64,000 nucleotides of DNA from contig CAZIGK010000008.1 in the NCBI GenBank assembly GCA_964538615.1, positions 1-64,000 on the forward strand, in the 5' to 3' direction. The translations under genes and the position numbers were made by a program. The notes under the pieces are model-generated. The model saw nothing but the letters and a program-made list of their open reading frames with translations, was not told the DNA's origin and made no database searches. This DNA is from CAZIGK01 sp964538615 (GTDB lineage: Bacteria; Pseudomonadota; Alphaproteobacteria; Rickettsiales; RI-342). Position 1 is the first letter of the stretch, and the number at the start of each line of letters is the position of its first letter. This document shows positions 8,143-16,733 of this stretch, piece by piece.

Positions 8143-8736
8143 ATGGCTCGTAATCGGGAAAATAATGAAAAGAAGCAACGCGAAGAAATTGATCTGGTTG
8201 ACCGTTTGGTAGCCATCAATCGCGTTGCGAAAGTTGTTAAAGGTGGACGTCGCTTTGGTTTTGCAGCACTGGTTGTTGTTGGCGATGGTAAAGGTCGCGT
8301 CGGATTCGGCACAGGAAAAGCAAAAGAAGTTCCTGATGCCGTACGTAAAGCTACGGATGCTGCTCGCAAGAGCATGATTCGTGTGCCTTTGCGTGAAGGC
8401 CGTACGTTGCACCACGATGTAACCGCGCGTTATGGTTCAGGTAAAGTGATGGTGCGTTCCGCTGCTGCGGGTACTGGTATCATTGCGGGTGGGCCAATGC
8501 GTGCTGTGTTTGAAGCTCTGGGGGTGCAGGACGTTGTTGCGAAATCCCATGGCTCTTCCAATCCACATAACATGATCAAGGCAACTTTTGCGGCTCTGAA
8601 AGAAACCCGTTCTCCACGGGCTATTGCCAGCAAGCGTGGGCTGAAAATCAGTGATCTGATTACGCGCCGTGAAGCGATCACCGGCCATGCCGAAGCAGCT
8701 CATATGCAGGTTGCTTCTGCTGGTACTGCAGAATAA
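8143..8736 (+). CDS. rpsE: 30S ribosomal protein S5
   Basis: Small-subunit protein S5, 197 aa, part of the mRNA entry site and important for decoding accuracy. The N-terminal double-stranded RNA-binding half contains LVDRLVAINRVAKVVKGGRRF and GDGKGRVGFGTGKAKEVPDAV. The C-terminal half has GTGIIAGGPMRAVFEALGVQDVVAKSHGSSNPHN. A 25-residue tail beyond the E. coli end is usual in alphaproteobacteria. Confidence 0.98.
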   Translation: MARNRENNEKKQREEIDLVDRLVAINRVAKVVKGGRRFGFAALVVVGDGKGRVGFGTGKAKEVPDAVRKATDAARKSMIRVPLREGRTLHHDVTARYGSGKVMVRSAAAGTGIIAGGPMRAVFEALGVQDVVAKSHGSSNPHNMIKATFAALKETRSPRAIASKRGLKISDLITRREAITGHAEAAHMQVASAGTAE

Positions 8737-8749
8737 GTGAGGTAGCATA

Positions 8750-8941
8750 ATGTCCGCGAAGCATAAAACTGTAACAGTTCGTCAGGTGGCAAGCCCAATT
8801 GGCCGTCAGAAAGATCAACGTGAAACACTGATTGGTCTGGGACTGAACAAGCTGAACCGTGAGCGTGTGCTGGAAGATACTCCAGCAGTACGTGGTATGA
8901 TTAATAAAGTTGCTCACCTGGTGAAGGTGGTTGACGCATAA
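8750..8941 (+). CDS. rpmD: 50S ribosomal protein L30
   Basis: Large-subunit protein L30, 63 aa. It carries KTVTVRQVASPIGRQKDQRETLIGLGLNKLNR and ends RGMINKVAHLVKVVDA, as expected for this small protein. It lies between S5 and L15, the standard order, 13 bases after rpsE. Confidence 0.96.
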   Translation: MSAKHKTVTVRQVASPIGRQKDQRETLIGLGLNKLNRERVLEDTPAVRGMINKVAHLVKVVDA

Positions 8942-8961
8942 GCGAAAAGTGAGACAGTATC

Positions 8962-9429
8962 ATGAAACTGAATCAAATTGCTGATAATCAGGGAGCGACA
9001 AAAGGTCGTATCCGTGTGGGTCGCGGTATTGGTTGCGGCAAGGGTAAAACCTGCGGCCGTGGTGTGAAGGGGCAAAAGTCCCGTTCTGGTGTAGCTATCA
9101 ATGGCTTTGAAGGCGGTCAGATGCCGATTCACCGCCGCTTGCCAAAGCGTGGTTTTACCAATATTCACCGCCGTGAATTTGCAGAAGTGAATCTGCAAGA
9201 TTTGCAGCGTCTGGTAGATGCCAAGAAACTCGATGCCTCTAAAGAGGTGACGTTGGAGTCATTGGTGGCTGTTGGTGTTGTGCGTGCGAATGCAACAGCC
9301 GTGAAGCTTCTTGGCAAAGGTAGTCTGAACGCCAAGTTGAATCTGGTAGTAGATGCAGCATCTGCGTCAGCGACTCAGGCTGTTGAAGCTGCTGGTGGTA
9401 AAGTTGCCCTTGTGGGTGCTACTGCTTAA
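8962..9429 (+). CDS. rplO: 50S ribosomal protein L15
   Basis: Large-subunit protein L15, 155 aa, a late assembly protein with an extended glycine and arginine rich N-terminus. Family features are RVGRGIGCGKGKTCGRGVKGQKSRSG near residue 20 and GFEGGQMPIHRRLPKRGFTN near residue 49. It sits just ahead of secY, the usual order. Confidence 0.98.
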   Translation: MKLNQIADNQGATKGRIRVGRGIGCGKGKTCGRGVKGQKSRSGVAINGFEGGQMPIHRRLPKRGFTNIHRREFAEVNLQDLQRLVDAKKLDASKEVTLESLVAVGVVRANATAVKLLGKGSLNAKLNLVVDAASASATQAVEAAGGKVALVGATA

Positions 9430-9456
9430 TAACGACGATGAGAAGGGTGGGGACGT

Positions 9457-10806
9457 ATGGCCTCTGCTGCCGAGCGGCTTGCTGCGAATCTTGATTTCAG
9501 GATGTTGGCACAAGCGACGGAACTAAAAAAGCGCCTTTGGTTTGTACTAGGGGCGCTGATTGTTTACCGTATTGGTACTTACATTCCCCTTCCCGGTATT
9601 GACCCGCATATTTTGCAGGACATTTTCAAGCAGAATGCAAAAGGCATTCTCGGTGTGTTTGATATGTTTGCGGGTGGCGCGCTAGGACGTATGTCCATTT
9701 TCGCCCTGAATATCATGCCTTACATTTCCGCCTCTATTGTGATGCAGCTATTGACCGTTGTGTCTCCTCAGCTGGAAGCGATGAAAAAGGAAGGTGAAGC
9801 AGGGCGTAGAAAAATTAATCAATTTACCCGTTTGGGCACAGTATTTCTGGCGGCAGTACAGGGGTATGGTATTGCTGTAGGGCTGGAATCCCTGACAGGA
9901 AGTGCGGGTTCTGCGGTGATGGAGCCGGGGCTGTTCTTCCGCCTTACAACTGCGGTGACATTGGTAGCTGGAACCGTTTTCCTTATGTGGTTGGGTGAGC
10001 AAATCACCTCGCGTGGCATTGGTAACGGCATCTCTCTTCTCATTTTTGCAGGTATCGTCGCGCAACTACCCGGTGCATTGGCAGGGTTGTTCGAGCTGGG
10101 GCGTTCTGGCTCTCTATCAACACTGACGCTGCTGTTTATCCTCGCACTGGCATTGGGATTGATTGCTTTTATCGTGTTCATGGAGCGCGCTCAACGCCGA
10201 CTACTGATTCAATACCCAAAGCGTCAAGTGGGTAATCGGCTTTATGGAGGCGAAAATTCGCATCTTCCCATTAAATTGAATACAGCCGGAGTTATGCCCG
10301 CGATTTTCGCTAGCTCTATGCTGTTATTTCCTCTGACCATTGCTGGCTTTAATCAGCAGGCGTCCGGGCTCTGGGCTGAAGTGGCTGCTTATTTGTCTCC
10401 GGGACAGCCATTGTATTTGGTGCTTTATGGCTCAGCGATTCTCTTTTTTAGTTTTTTCTATACGTCCATCTTGTTCAATCCGGATGACACGGCAGAAAAT
10501 CTGAAGAAAAACGGTGGTTTTATCCCCGGCATCCGACCTGGTGCCAATACATCCAAATATCTGGACTATATTTTGACCCGCTTGACGGTGATTGGGGGGA
10601 TGTATTTGGTGATTGTCTGCCTGATGCCAGAAGTTTTACGTTCGCAATATAGCATCCCCGTCTATATTGGTGGAACGGGTCTATTGATTGTGGTGAATGT
10701 GGTGATGGATACGGTGACGCAGGTTCAATCGCACTTGTTTGCTCATCAGTACGAGGGTTTAATCCGTAAGTCACAACTCGTTCGTAAAAAAGGGCGTAAA
10801 GCGTGA
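9457..10806 (+). CDS. secY: Protein translocase subunit SecY
   Basis: Inner-membrane channel of the Sec translocon, 449 aa, with the expected ten membrane segments. Visible landmarks are the plug region IPLPGIDPHILQDIF near residue 45, the AGGALGRMSIFALNIMPYISASI segment, RRLLIQYPKRQVGNRLYGGENSHLPIKLNTAGVMPAIFASS in the C5 loop area and the C-terminal HQYEGLIRKSQL. It is preceded by GGTGGGGA and overlaps adk by four bases (GTGA). Confidence 0.99.
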   Translation: MASAAERLAANLDFRMLAQATELKKRLWFVLGALIVYRIGTYIPLPGIDPHILQDIFKQNAKGILGVFDMFAGGALGRMSIFALNIMPYISASIVMQLLTVVSPQLEAMKKEGEAGRRKINQFTRLGTVFLAAVQGYGIAVGLESLTGSAGSAVMEPGLFFRLTTAVTLVAGTVFLMWLGEQITSRGIGNGISLLIFAGIVAQLPGALAGLFELGRSGSLSTLTLLFILALALGLIAFIVFMERAQRRLLIQYPKRQVGNRLYGGENSHLPIKLNTAGVMPAIFASSMLLFPLTIAGFNQQASGLWAEVAAYLSPGQPLYLVLYGSAILFFSFFYTSILFNPDDTAENLKKNGGFIPGIRPGANTSKYLDYILTRLTVIGGMYLVIVCLMPEVLRSQYSIPVYIGGTGLLIVVNVVMDTVTQVQSHLFAHQYEGLIRKSQLVRKKGRKA

Positions 10807-11456
10807 AGCTGATACTATTGGGGCCTCCGGGCGCAGGGAAGGGTACACAATCAGATATTTTGCGTAACCATTACGGTTTGGCAAAGCTGGCGACAGGGGA
10901 TATGCTGCGTGCAGCCGTGAAAAATAGCACGCCGCTTGGCTTACAGGTGGCGGAAATCATGCAAACCGGCGCATTGGTATCGGATGATATTATCGTTCGC
11001 ATGATTCAGGAGCGCATTTCACAGCCGGATTGCGCTAAAGGTTTTATTCTGGATGGCTTTCCTCGTACCACCGCGCAGGCGGAAGCGTTGGATCGGATGC
11101 TGGAGCGTGAAGGAACCCAACTGGATGCGGTGATAGAGATTAAAGTCAATGACGCCATCCTGGTCGAGCGGATTTCAGGTCGCTTTAGCTGCGGGAAGTG
11201 CGGCGCTGGCTATCACGATCATTTTATGCCAACGGCGGTTGAGGGGATCTGTGATCATTGTGGATCGCATCACTTCACACGCCGTAGTGACGATAATGCA
11301 GACACCGTAGCGAAGCGTCTGGAAAGCTATCATGCACAAACGGCTCCTTTGCTGCCTTACTATGCGGCGAAGGGACTGCTGAAAACAGTTGATGGCATGT
11401 TGGATGTAGAAGAAGTAACGGCTTCTATTCAAGAGCATCTGGCTCGTTTGGCATAA
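10803..11456 (+). CDS. adk: Adenylate kinase with cysteine-rich lid
   Basis: Converts ATP and AMP to two ADP in the cytoplasm, 217 aa. The P-loop is LGPPGAGKGTQ at residues 5-15, and the DGFPRT motif lies near 84-89. The LID region carries CGKCGAGYHDHF followed by CDHCG, a four-cysteine arrangement that binds zinc in other adenylate kinases. The gene starts with GTG inside the secY stop, so its translation is coupled to SecY. The secY-adk pairing is common in bacteria. Confidence 0.98.
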   Translation: MKLILLGPPGAGKGTQSDILRNHYGLAKLATGDMLRAAVKNSTPLGLQVAEIMQTGALVSDDIIVRMIQERISQPDCAKGFILDGFPRTTAQAEALDRMLEREGTQLDAVIEIKVNDAILVERISGRFSCGKCGAGYHDHFMPTAVEGICDHCGSHHFTRRSDDNADTVAKRLESYHAQTAPLLPYYAAKGLLKTVDGMLDVEEVTASIQEHLARLA

Positions 11457-11481
11457 ATTGCATTTTCTTCACAAGTAACCG

Positions 11482-11509
11482 TTGACTTGTGTTTGAAACT
11501 GCATATAGT
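11482..11509 (+). promoter_or_regulatory. Sigma-70-type promoter before rpsM
   Basis: TTGACT at 11482-11487 and TATAGT at 11504-11509 are separated by 16 bases, each with five of six consensus bases. This allows rpsM-rpsK-rpoA-rplQ to be transcribed apart from the upstream ribosomal genes. The predicted start is near 11516, giving a leader of about 60 bases. Confidence 0.65.
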
Positions 11510-11511
11510 AC

Positions 11512-11531
11512 ACCACCTTCGCACTGGTGGT
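11512..11531 (+). promoter_or_regulatory. Hairpin in the rpsM leader
   Basis: ACCACC at 11512-11517 pairs with GGTGGT at 11526-11531 around the 8-base loop TTCGCACT. It lies at the very start of the predicted rpsM transcript and has no T-run, so it is not a terminator. It could stabilise the 5' end or serve as a binding site for a ribosomal protein; the second is inference. Confidence 0.4.
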
Positions 11532-11575
11532 ACCCGTGCGGATTTTGTTTTGGATATTAACGTAAGGAGTTCAAC

Positions 11576-11944
11576 GTGGCACGTATTGCCGGTGTAAACC
11601 TCCCAGCACAAAAGCGGGTAGAAATTGCCCTGCGCTATATTTACGGGATTGGCCCAGCGCTTTCTCGCCAGATTTGCGATAAGGCTGGTATCGAATCAGC
11701 GCGTCGTGTCAATCAGTTGACCGATGCGGAAGTTCTGAAAATTCGTGAAATTATTGATGCGGATTATCAGGTGGAAGGGGATGTGCGTCGTCAAATTACG
11801 ATGAACATCAAGCGCCTGATGGATTTGGGCTGCTACCGCGGTCTGCGCCATCGTCGTGGCCTGCCTGTTCGCGGACAGCGCACCCACACCAACGCGCGTA
11901 CCCGTAAAGGTAAAGCGGTTCCTATCGCTGGTAAGAAGAAATAA
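11576..11944 (+). CDS. rpsM: 30S ribosomal protein S13
   Basis: Small-subunit protein S13, 122 aa, at the top of the 30S head, contacting P-site tRNA and the 50S subunit. It begins ARIAGVNLPAQKRVEIALRYIYGIG, contains the helix-two-turn-helix region and ends in the basic RGQRTHTNARTRKGKAVPIAGKKK. It uses a GTG start behind a strong AAGGAG site and is the first gene of the alpha-type operon. Confidence 0.98.
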   Translation: MARIAGVNLPAQKRVEIALRYIYGIGPALSRQICDKAGIESARRVNQLTDAEVLKIREIIDADYQVEGDVRRQITMNIKRLMDLGCYRGLRHRRGLPVRGQRTHTNARTRKGKAVPIAGKKK

Positions 11945-11962
11945 TCGGTAAGGTATTGAGTA

Positions 11963-12355
11963 ATGGCTAAAGATACGAGTGCCCGCATCAAGCGGAAAGA
12001 GCGCAAGAACATCACCACAGGTTTGGTGCATGTCAACGCTAGCTTCAACAATACCCTGATCACGATTACCGATCAGCAGGGTAACGTCATTAGCTGGAGT
12101 TCTTCCGGTTCCTGCGGTTTTCGCGGTTCCCGTAAGTCCACCCCTTATGCGGCACAGGTTGCTGCAGAGAAGGCGGCCTTGGCAGCTAAAGAGCATGGCA
12201 TGCAAACGGTTGCTGTGAGTGTGAAGGGGCCTGGCTCTGGGCGTGAATCGGCGCTGCGTGCACTGCAAGCGGTAGGTTTTACGGTTACGGCAATTCGTGA
12301 TGTGACGCCAATTCCGCACAACGGATGCCGTCCTCCGAAGCGTCGTCGCGTTTAA
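11963..12355 (+). CDS. rpsK: 30S ribosomal protein S11
   Basis: Small-subunit protein S11, 130 aa, on the platform near the anti-Shine-Dalgarno region. Motifs are GLVHVNASFNNTLITITDQQGNVISWSSSG near residue 18 and the C-terminal TPIPHNGCRPPKRRRV. In this genome rpoA follows directly, without rpsD in between, which is the alphaproteobacterial arrangement. Confidence 0.98.
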   Translation: MAKDTSARIKRKERKNITTGLVHVNASFNNTLITITDQQGNVISWSSSGSCGFRGSRKSTPYAAQVAAEKAALAAKEHGMQTVAVSVKGPGSGRESALRALQAVGFTVTAIRDVTPIPHNGCRPPKRRRV

Positions 12356-12415
12356 TTCAACGGTCTGGAATGGTGCCTAAGGGCTACGTTTTATCTTTAT
12401 CTAGGGGTTTTGCAC

Positions 12416-13438
12416 GTGATTAATCGTAACTGGAAAGAGCTGATTAAGCCTAGCAAACTGGATCTGCAGCCGAAAAAAGATGCCTCCCGCCATGCTGTCA
12501 TTGTGGTAGAGCCGCTGGAGCGTGGCTTCGGGATTACTCTTGGGAATGCGCTGCGTCGCGTGCTGATGTCCTCTCTGCAAGGTGCGGCGGTGACAGCGAT
12601 TCGTATTGATAACGTGCTGCATGAGTTCACTTCTATACCAGGGGTGAGCGAAGACGTGACCGATATTGTGTTGAACGTCAAAAAAATGGCTGTTGTTTCT
12701 CATTCTACGGAAGCTCGGCGGATGAGCCTGAAAGCAAAAGGGCCATGCGATGTGACGGCTGGCATGATTCAGGGCAGTGGCGATGTGGAGATTATCAATA
12801 AGGATATCGTCATCTGTACTCTGGATAAAGATGCCGAGCTGAACATGGAATTGACGGTGAATGTTGGTAAAGGTTATGTGCCTGCCTCCCAAAACCGCCC
12901 GGAAGATGCCCCGATTGGTTTGATTCCGGTGGATGCCATTTTCAGTCCTATCCGCCGCGTTTCTTATAAAGTCGAGAACAGCCGCGTAGGACAGGTAACT
13001 GACTATGATAAGTTGATTCTGGAAGTGGAAACCAATGGTGCCATTCGCCCTGAAGATGCAGTAGCCTTTGCCGCACGCATTATTCAGGATCAACTGACAC
13101 CGTTCATCAACTTTGAAGAAACCCACGTAGAGCAAGAACAGGCTACGGAAGAATCTCTGGGTATCAATCCATATCTGCTGAAGAAAGTGGAAGAGCTTGA
13201 GTTGTCTGTGCGTTCGGCTAATTGCCTGAAAAATGACAATATTGTCTATATTGGTGATCTGGTGCAAAAAACCGAAGCGGAAATGCTGAAGACGCCAAAC
13301 TTTGGCCGCAAATCTTTGAATGAGATCAAAGAAGTGCTTGGCAATATGGGGCTTCGTTTTGGTATGCAGTTGGATAACTGGCCACCAGAAAATATTGAAG
13401 AACTGGCGAAAAAATTTGAAGACCCATACGCTGGGTAA
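12416..13438 (+). CDS. rpoA: RNA polymerase alpha subunit
   Basis: Alpha subunit of RNA polymerase, 340 aa. The N-terminal domain (residues about 1-235) dimerises and holds beta and beta'; it contains ERGFGITLGNALRRVLMSSLQGAA. The C-terminal domain (about 250-320), which contacts UP elements and activators, shows SVRSANCLKNDNIVYIGDLVQKTEAEML and PNFGRKSLNEIKEVL. The GTG at 12416 is preferred to an in-frame TTG at 12410 because the protein then begins MINRNWKELIKPSKL like its relatives and AGGGG lies eight bases upstream. Confidence 0.98.
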   Translation: MINRNWKELIKPSKLDLQPKKDASRHAVIVVEPLERGFGITLGNALRRVLMSSLQGAAVTAIRIDNVLHEFTSIPGVSEDVTDIVLNVKKMAVVSHSTEARRMSLKAKGPCDVTAGMIQGSGDVEIINKDIVICTLDKDAELNMELTVNVGKGYVPASQNRPEDAPIGLIPVDAIFSPIRRVSYKVENSRVGQVTDYDKLILEVETNGAIRPEDAVAFAARIIQDQLTPFINFEETHVEQEQATEESLGINPYLLKKVEELELSVRSANCLKNDNIVYIGDLVQKTEAEMLKTPNFGRKSLNEIKEVLGNMGLRFGMQLDNWPPENIEELAKKFEDPYAG

Positions 13439-13465
13439 ACTAACAGAAGAAAGAGGAATAGAGCC

Positions 13466-13894
13466 ATGCGTCACGGTATCGCAGGTCGTAAACTGAATCG
13501 CACATCATCTCACCGCAAAGCCATGCTGCGTAACATGGCAGATGCGTTGGTGAAGCACGAGCAAATCACTACCACTCTTCCTAAGGCAAAAGAATTGCGC
13601 CCTTATGTAGAGAAACTGGTCACGCTGGGTAAGCGCGGGAATCTGCATGCGCGTCGTCAAGCGATGGGTCTGACCTTTGATGAGAAATCTGTTTCCAAGC
13701 TGTTTGGTGCATTGGCTGAGCGTTACAAAGAGCGTCAGGGTGGGTATATTCGCATTTTGAAAGCGGGTTTCCGTCCGGGGGATAACGCGCCGGTTGCGAT
13801 TATTGAATTCGTAGATCGTGATATGGATGCAAAAGGTCAGGATTCCGGGCCGGTATTCATGAATGATGATGAGGTAGAGGCTGTAGAAGCCTAA
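13466..13894 (+). CDS. rplQ: 50S ribosomal protein L17
   Basis: Large-subunit protein L17, 142 aa, last gene of the ribosomal block. It begins MRHGIAGRKLNRTSSHRKAMLRNMADALVKHEQI, the family signature. The final 25 residues are acidic and go beyond the E. coli end. A strong terminator follows within 25 bases. Confidence 0.98.
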   Translation: MRHGIAGRKLNRTSSHRKAMLRNMADALVKHEQITTTLPKAKELRPYVEKLVTLGKRGNLHARRQAMGLTFDEKSVSKLFGALAERYKERQGGYIRILKAGFRPGDNAPVAIIEFVDRDMDAKGQDSGPVFMNDDEVEAVEA

Positions 13895-13917
13895 GTCTTC
13901 GCATGACGAAACAATGG

Positions 13918-13955
13918 AAGGGACGGCTTTAAGGGCCGTCCCTTTCTGTTTCTGC
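13918..13955 (+). terminator. Strong intrinsic terminator of the ribosomal block
   Basis: A perfect 10-base stem (13918-13927 with 13935-13944, 5' arm AAGGGACGGC) closes a seven-base loop, followed by an interrupted T-rich stretch. It closes the rpsM-rplQ unit and separates it from rarA. Confidence 0.9.
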
Positions 13956-14075
13956 ACGCTTTTAGCTTTTACCTCTGGGCAAGAGGCTCCATTTCGCGGC
14001 AGTTTTTGTTAGATACGGTTTGTTGTATTTGACGGATAGATACGATGAGAAGGTCTGCGTCAAAAGGAGGCGTGT

Positions 14076-15401
14076 ATGGATTTATTTCAATCGGCGCATC
14101 CAGAGGTTCTGGCGCATGCGCCTCTGGCAGAAAAACTACGTCCATCCAGTAAAGACGAGATGGTCGGGCAGGAGCATTTGTTGCAATCCGGTTTGCCCCT
14201 GGCAGAAATGCTAAGCGGCGCAAACATGCGCTCCGTGATATTTTGGGGGCCGCCCGGCTGCGGCAAAACGACCTTGGCGCGCATGCTGGCCGCGCAATCC
14301 GGTCTGATGATGCGTTCGGTTTCTGCCATTACGACCGGTGCGGCGCAATTGCGCAGCCTGTGTGAGGAAGCTGCGATGCATGCCCCGACCAAAGGGGCAA
14401 CCCTGTTGTTTGTGGATGAAATACATCGGCTGAACCGCGCCCAACAAGATGTGTTTTTGCCCTATCTGGAACAGGGGAGTATTCTATTGCTGGGCGCCAC
14501 GACAGAAAACCCATCGTTTGAACTGAATGCGGCACTACTTTCCCGCACTCAGGTGATGGCTCTGAAGCCATTGTCCGATGAAGCACTGGAGCAGTTGCTT
14601 AAGCGGGCCGAGGCGAAGCAGGGATGTACACTGCCCCTGACGGAGGATGCCCGTGCAGTGATGCGCCGTCTGGCGGATGGCGATGGCCGCTACCTGCTTG
14701 GCATGTGCGAGCAAATATGGCAGCACCCTCTGGCGTCTGCTGCCATACTGGATGTCGAGGCGCTGGGAACCTTGCTGCAACAGCGTGCCCCGGTTTATGA
14801 TAAAGGGCAGGAGGCGCATTATCATCTCATTAGCGCGCTACACAAAGCACTGCGCTCTTCCGATACCGATGCCGCGCTATACTGGCTGCATCGCATGTTG
14901 CTGGCAGGGGAGGATGCCGGCTATATTGCCCGGCGGCTGGTGCGGTTTGCGGTAGAGGATATCGGGCTGGCTGACCCACAAGCACTGGTGCAGGCGCAAG
15001 CCGCGTGGCAGGCCTATGAGCAACTGGGCAGTCCGGAGGGAGAGTTGGCTCTTACGCAAGCGGTGGCTTATTTAGGCAGCGCACCCAAGTCTAATGCTGT
15101 GTACAAGGCACACAAGGCAGCCGCGATGTTTGCCCGACAGCATGGTAGCCTGATGCCACCTTTATACGCAATGAACGCTCCAACCAAGCTGATGAAAGAG
15201 CAAGGTTATAGTGCGGGGTATGAATATGATCATGATTTAGCAGACGGTTGTTCCGGCCTGAATTATTTTCCACCTGACATGCCACGCCAATCCTTCTATC
15301 GTCCGGTTGAACGTGGCTTCGAGCGCGACATCGCGAAACGCTTGCATTATTGGCAAGCTATCCGGGATCGCAGGCGTCAGAACGAGGAGAAAACTGCATG
15401 A
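14076..15401 (+). CDS. rarA: Replication-associated recombination protein RarA (MgsA)
   Basis: AAA+ ATPase of the RarA/MgsA/WRNIP1 family, 441 aa, acting at stalled replication forks. The Walker A motif is GPPGCGKTT near residues 54-62 and the Walker B is LLFVDEIHR near 110. The C-terminal oligomerisation domain contains RRLVRFAVEDIGLADPQAL and the family end YEYDHDLADGCSGLNYFPPDM. Start is well supported by AGGAGG. The last four bases overlap crcB (ATGA), so the two genes are coupled. Placement after rplQ is common in alphaproteobacteria. Confidence 0.95.
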   Translation: MDLFQSAHPEVLAHAPLAEKLRPSSKDEMVGQEHLLQSGLPLAEMLSGANMRSVIFWGPPGCGKTTLARMLAAQSGLMMRSVSAITTGAAQLRSLCEEAAMHAPTKGATLLFVDEIHRLNRAQQDVFLPYLEQGSILLLGATTENPSFELNAALLSRTQVMALKPLSDEALEQLLKRAEAKQGCTLPLTEDARAVMRRLADGDGRYLLGMCEQIWQHPLASAAILDVEALGTLLQQRAPVYDKGQEAHYHLISALHKALRSSDTDAALYWLHRMLLAGEDAGYIARRLVRFAVEDIGLADPQALVQAQAAWQAYEQLGSPEGELALTQAVAYLGSAPKSNAVYKAHKAAAMFARQHGSLMPPLYAMNAPTKLMKEQGYSAGYEYDHDLADGCSGLNYFPPDMPRQSFYRPVERGFERDIAKRLHYWQAIRDRRRQNEEKTA

Positions 15402-15799
15402 AACTAGCGATGCAATGTCTGCTGGTCGCCAGCGGCGGTGCAACCGGGGCACTGCTCCGTTTTGCGTTGGGACGCGTGCAGGTGCTATATGCCCCGGCTG
15501 CGGGCTTTCCTTTGGCTACTTTCACAGTGAACCTTTTAGGCTGCACCCTGATGGGGCTGTTTTACAAACTGCTACTACAATCAGATTATCACCCCATGCA
15601 GCAAGGGCTATGGTTGTTGTTGGCCACCGGTCTGCTGGGGGGGTTTACCACCTTTTCTGCCTTCGCTCTGGATAGCCTGCAACTGCTGCAGAAAGGGCAG
15701 GGGGGGCTGGCCGCTCTCTATGTGGGCGGGACTTTCTGTGTCACATTGCTAGGCGTCTATCTCGGCTGGCGTATCGGAGGAGTGTTTGCGCATGGCTGA
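15398..15799 (+). CDS. crcB: Fluoride efflux channel CrcB (Fluc)
   Basis: Small membrane protein of 133 aa with four predicted membrane helices, the Fluc/CrcB type of fluoride channel that works as a dual-topology dimer. Family motifs are GGATGALLRFALG near the N-terminus, TFTVNLLGCTLMG and GGFTTFSAFALD. The start at 15398 overlaps the rarA stop and gives the correct N-terminus. No fluoride riboswitch is expected or seen because the gene is embedded in an operon. Confidence 0.93.
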   Translation: MKLAMQCLLVASGGATGALLRFALGRVQVLYAPAAGFPLATFTVNLLGCTLMGLFYKLLLQSDYHPMQQGLWLLLATGLLGGFTTFSAFALDSLQLLQKGQGGLAALYVGGTFCVTLLGVYLGWRIGGVFAHG

Positions 15800-16733
15800 T
15801 TATCTAAACCACACAGTGAAAGCAGACGAAGCAGGTTGGCGCTTTGACCGATGGGTCAAAAAATATTATCCCGGCACTCCACATGCGTTATTGCATAAGC
15901 TATGCCGCCGGAAGGCCATTCGGTTGGATGGAGAGAAGCTCACACCGGAACAACGGTTGCAACAGGGGCAGATGATCAGCCTTCCCGCAAGCTTTGGCAC
16001 CCTGCAGCAGGACGTCAGACCCAAACGCACCACGGCGGAAAGCATTCAGTCCATCCGCGATGCGTTGGAGGAGATGACCCTGTATCAGGATGCCAACCTG
16101 TGGGTGTTGAATAAACCAGCAGGGCTGGCAGTGCAGGGGGGCAGCGGCATTAAACAAAGCGTGGACGCATGGGTAGCCGCTCTCAATGAAAATTACCGAC
16201 TGGTACACCGTTTGGATAAAGATACCAGCGGCTTGTTACTGATTGCCAAAAACCGTCAGACGGCCAGTGCCCTTACCTTTGCTTTCCAGCAACATCAGGT
16301 ACAGAAAACCTATCTGGCGGTCACGGTTGGAGTGCCGCAGCCCATGGAAGCTACCATTACCGCTCCCCTATCCAAGCTGAATGCCGGTAAAGGGCAGGAA
16401 CGCATGGTGGTGGATGAAAAAGGGCAAAAGGCCATGACCGATTACGAAGTGGTTGATTGGTCAGAACCCTTCGCACTGGTGAAACTTTCCCCCCAAACAG
16501 GGCGCACCCATCAGCTTCGGGTACATATGGCGTATCTGGAAACCCCCATACTGGGGGATGGTAAATACGGAGGGCAAGCGGCTTTTACGGACGAACTGCC
16601 CGAAGCCAAACAACTGCACCTGCATGCATGGAAACTGACATTCAACCTGCCAGAGGTAGGGAAACGTAGCTTTGAGGCACCCTTGCCACCCCATATGCAA
16701 GAAACTCTACATTGTACAGGATTATCCCTATGA
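15792..16733 (+). CDS. RluA-family 23S rRNA pseudouridine synthase
   Basis: Pseudouridine synthase of the RluA family, 313 aa, most like RluC/RluD enzymes that modify 23S rRNA. An S4-like RNA-binding segment lies near residues 35-65 (LCRRKAIRLDGEKLTPEQRLQQGQ). The catalytic motif is HRLDKDTSGLLLIAKN near residues 140-155, with the aspartate of RLDKDTSG as nucleophile. The ATG at 15792 is behind GGAGGAG and overlaps the end of crcB by eight bases. The exact target position on rRNA cannot be read from sequence; RluC is the most likely name. Confidence 0.9.
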   Translation: MADYLNHTVKADEAGWRFDRWVKKYYPGTPHALLHKLCRRKAIRLDGEKLTPEQRLQQGQMISLPASFGTLQQDVRPKRTTAESIQSIRDALEEMTLYQDANLWVLNKPAGLAVQGGSGIKQSVDAWVAALNENYRLVHRLDKDTSGLLLIAKNRQTASALTFAFQQHQVQKTYLAVTVGVPQPMEATITAPLSKLNAGKGQERMVVDEKGQKAMTDYEVVDWSEPFALVKLSPQTGRTHQLRVHMAYLETPILGDGKYGGQAAFTDELPEAKQLHLHAWKLTFNLPEVGKRSFEAPLPPHMQETLHCTGLSL

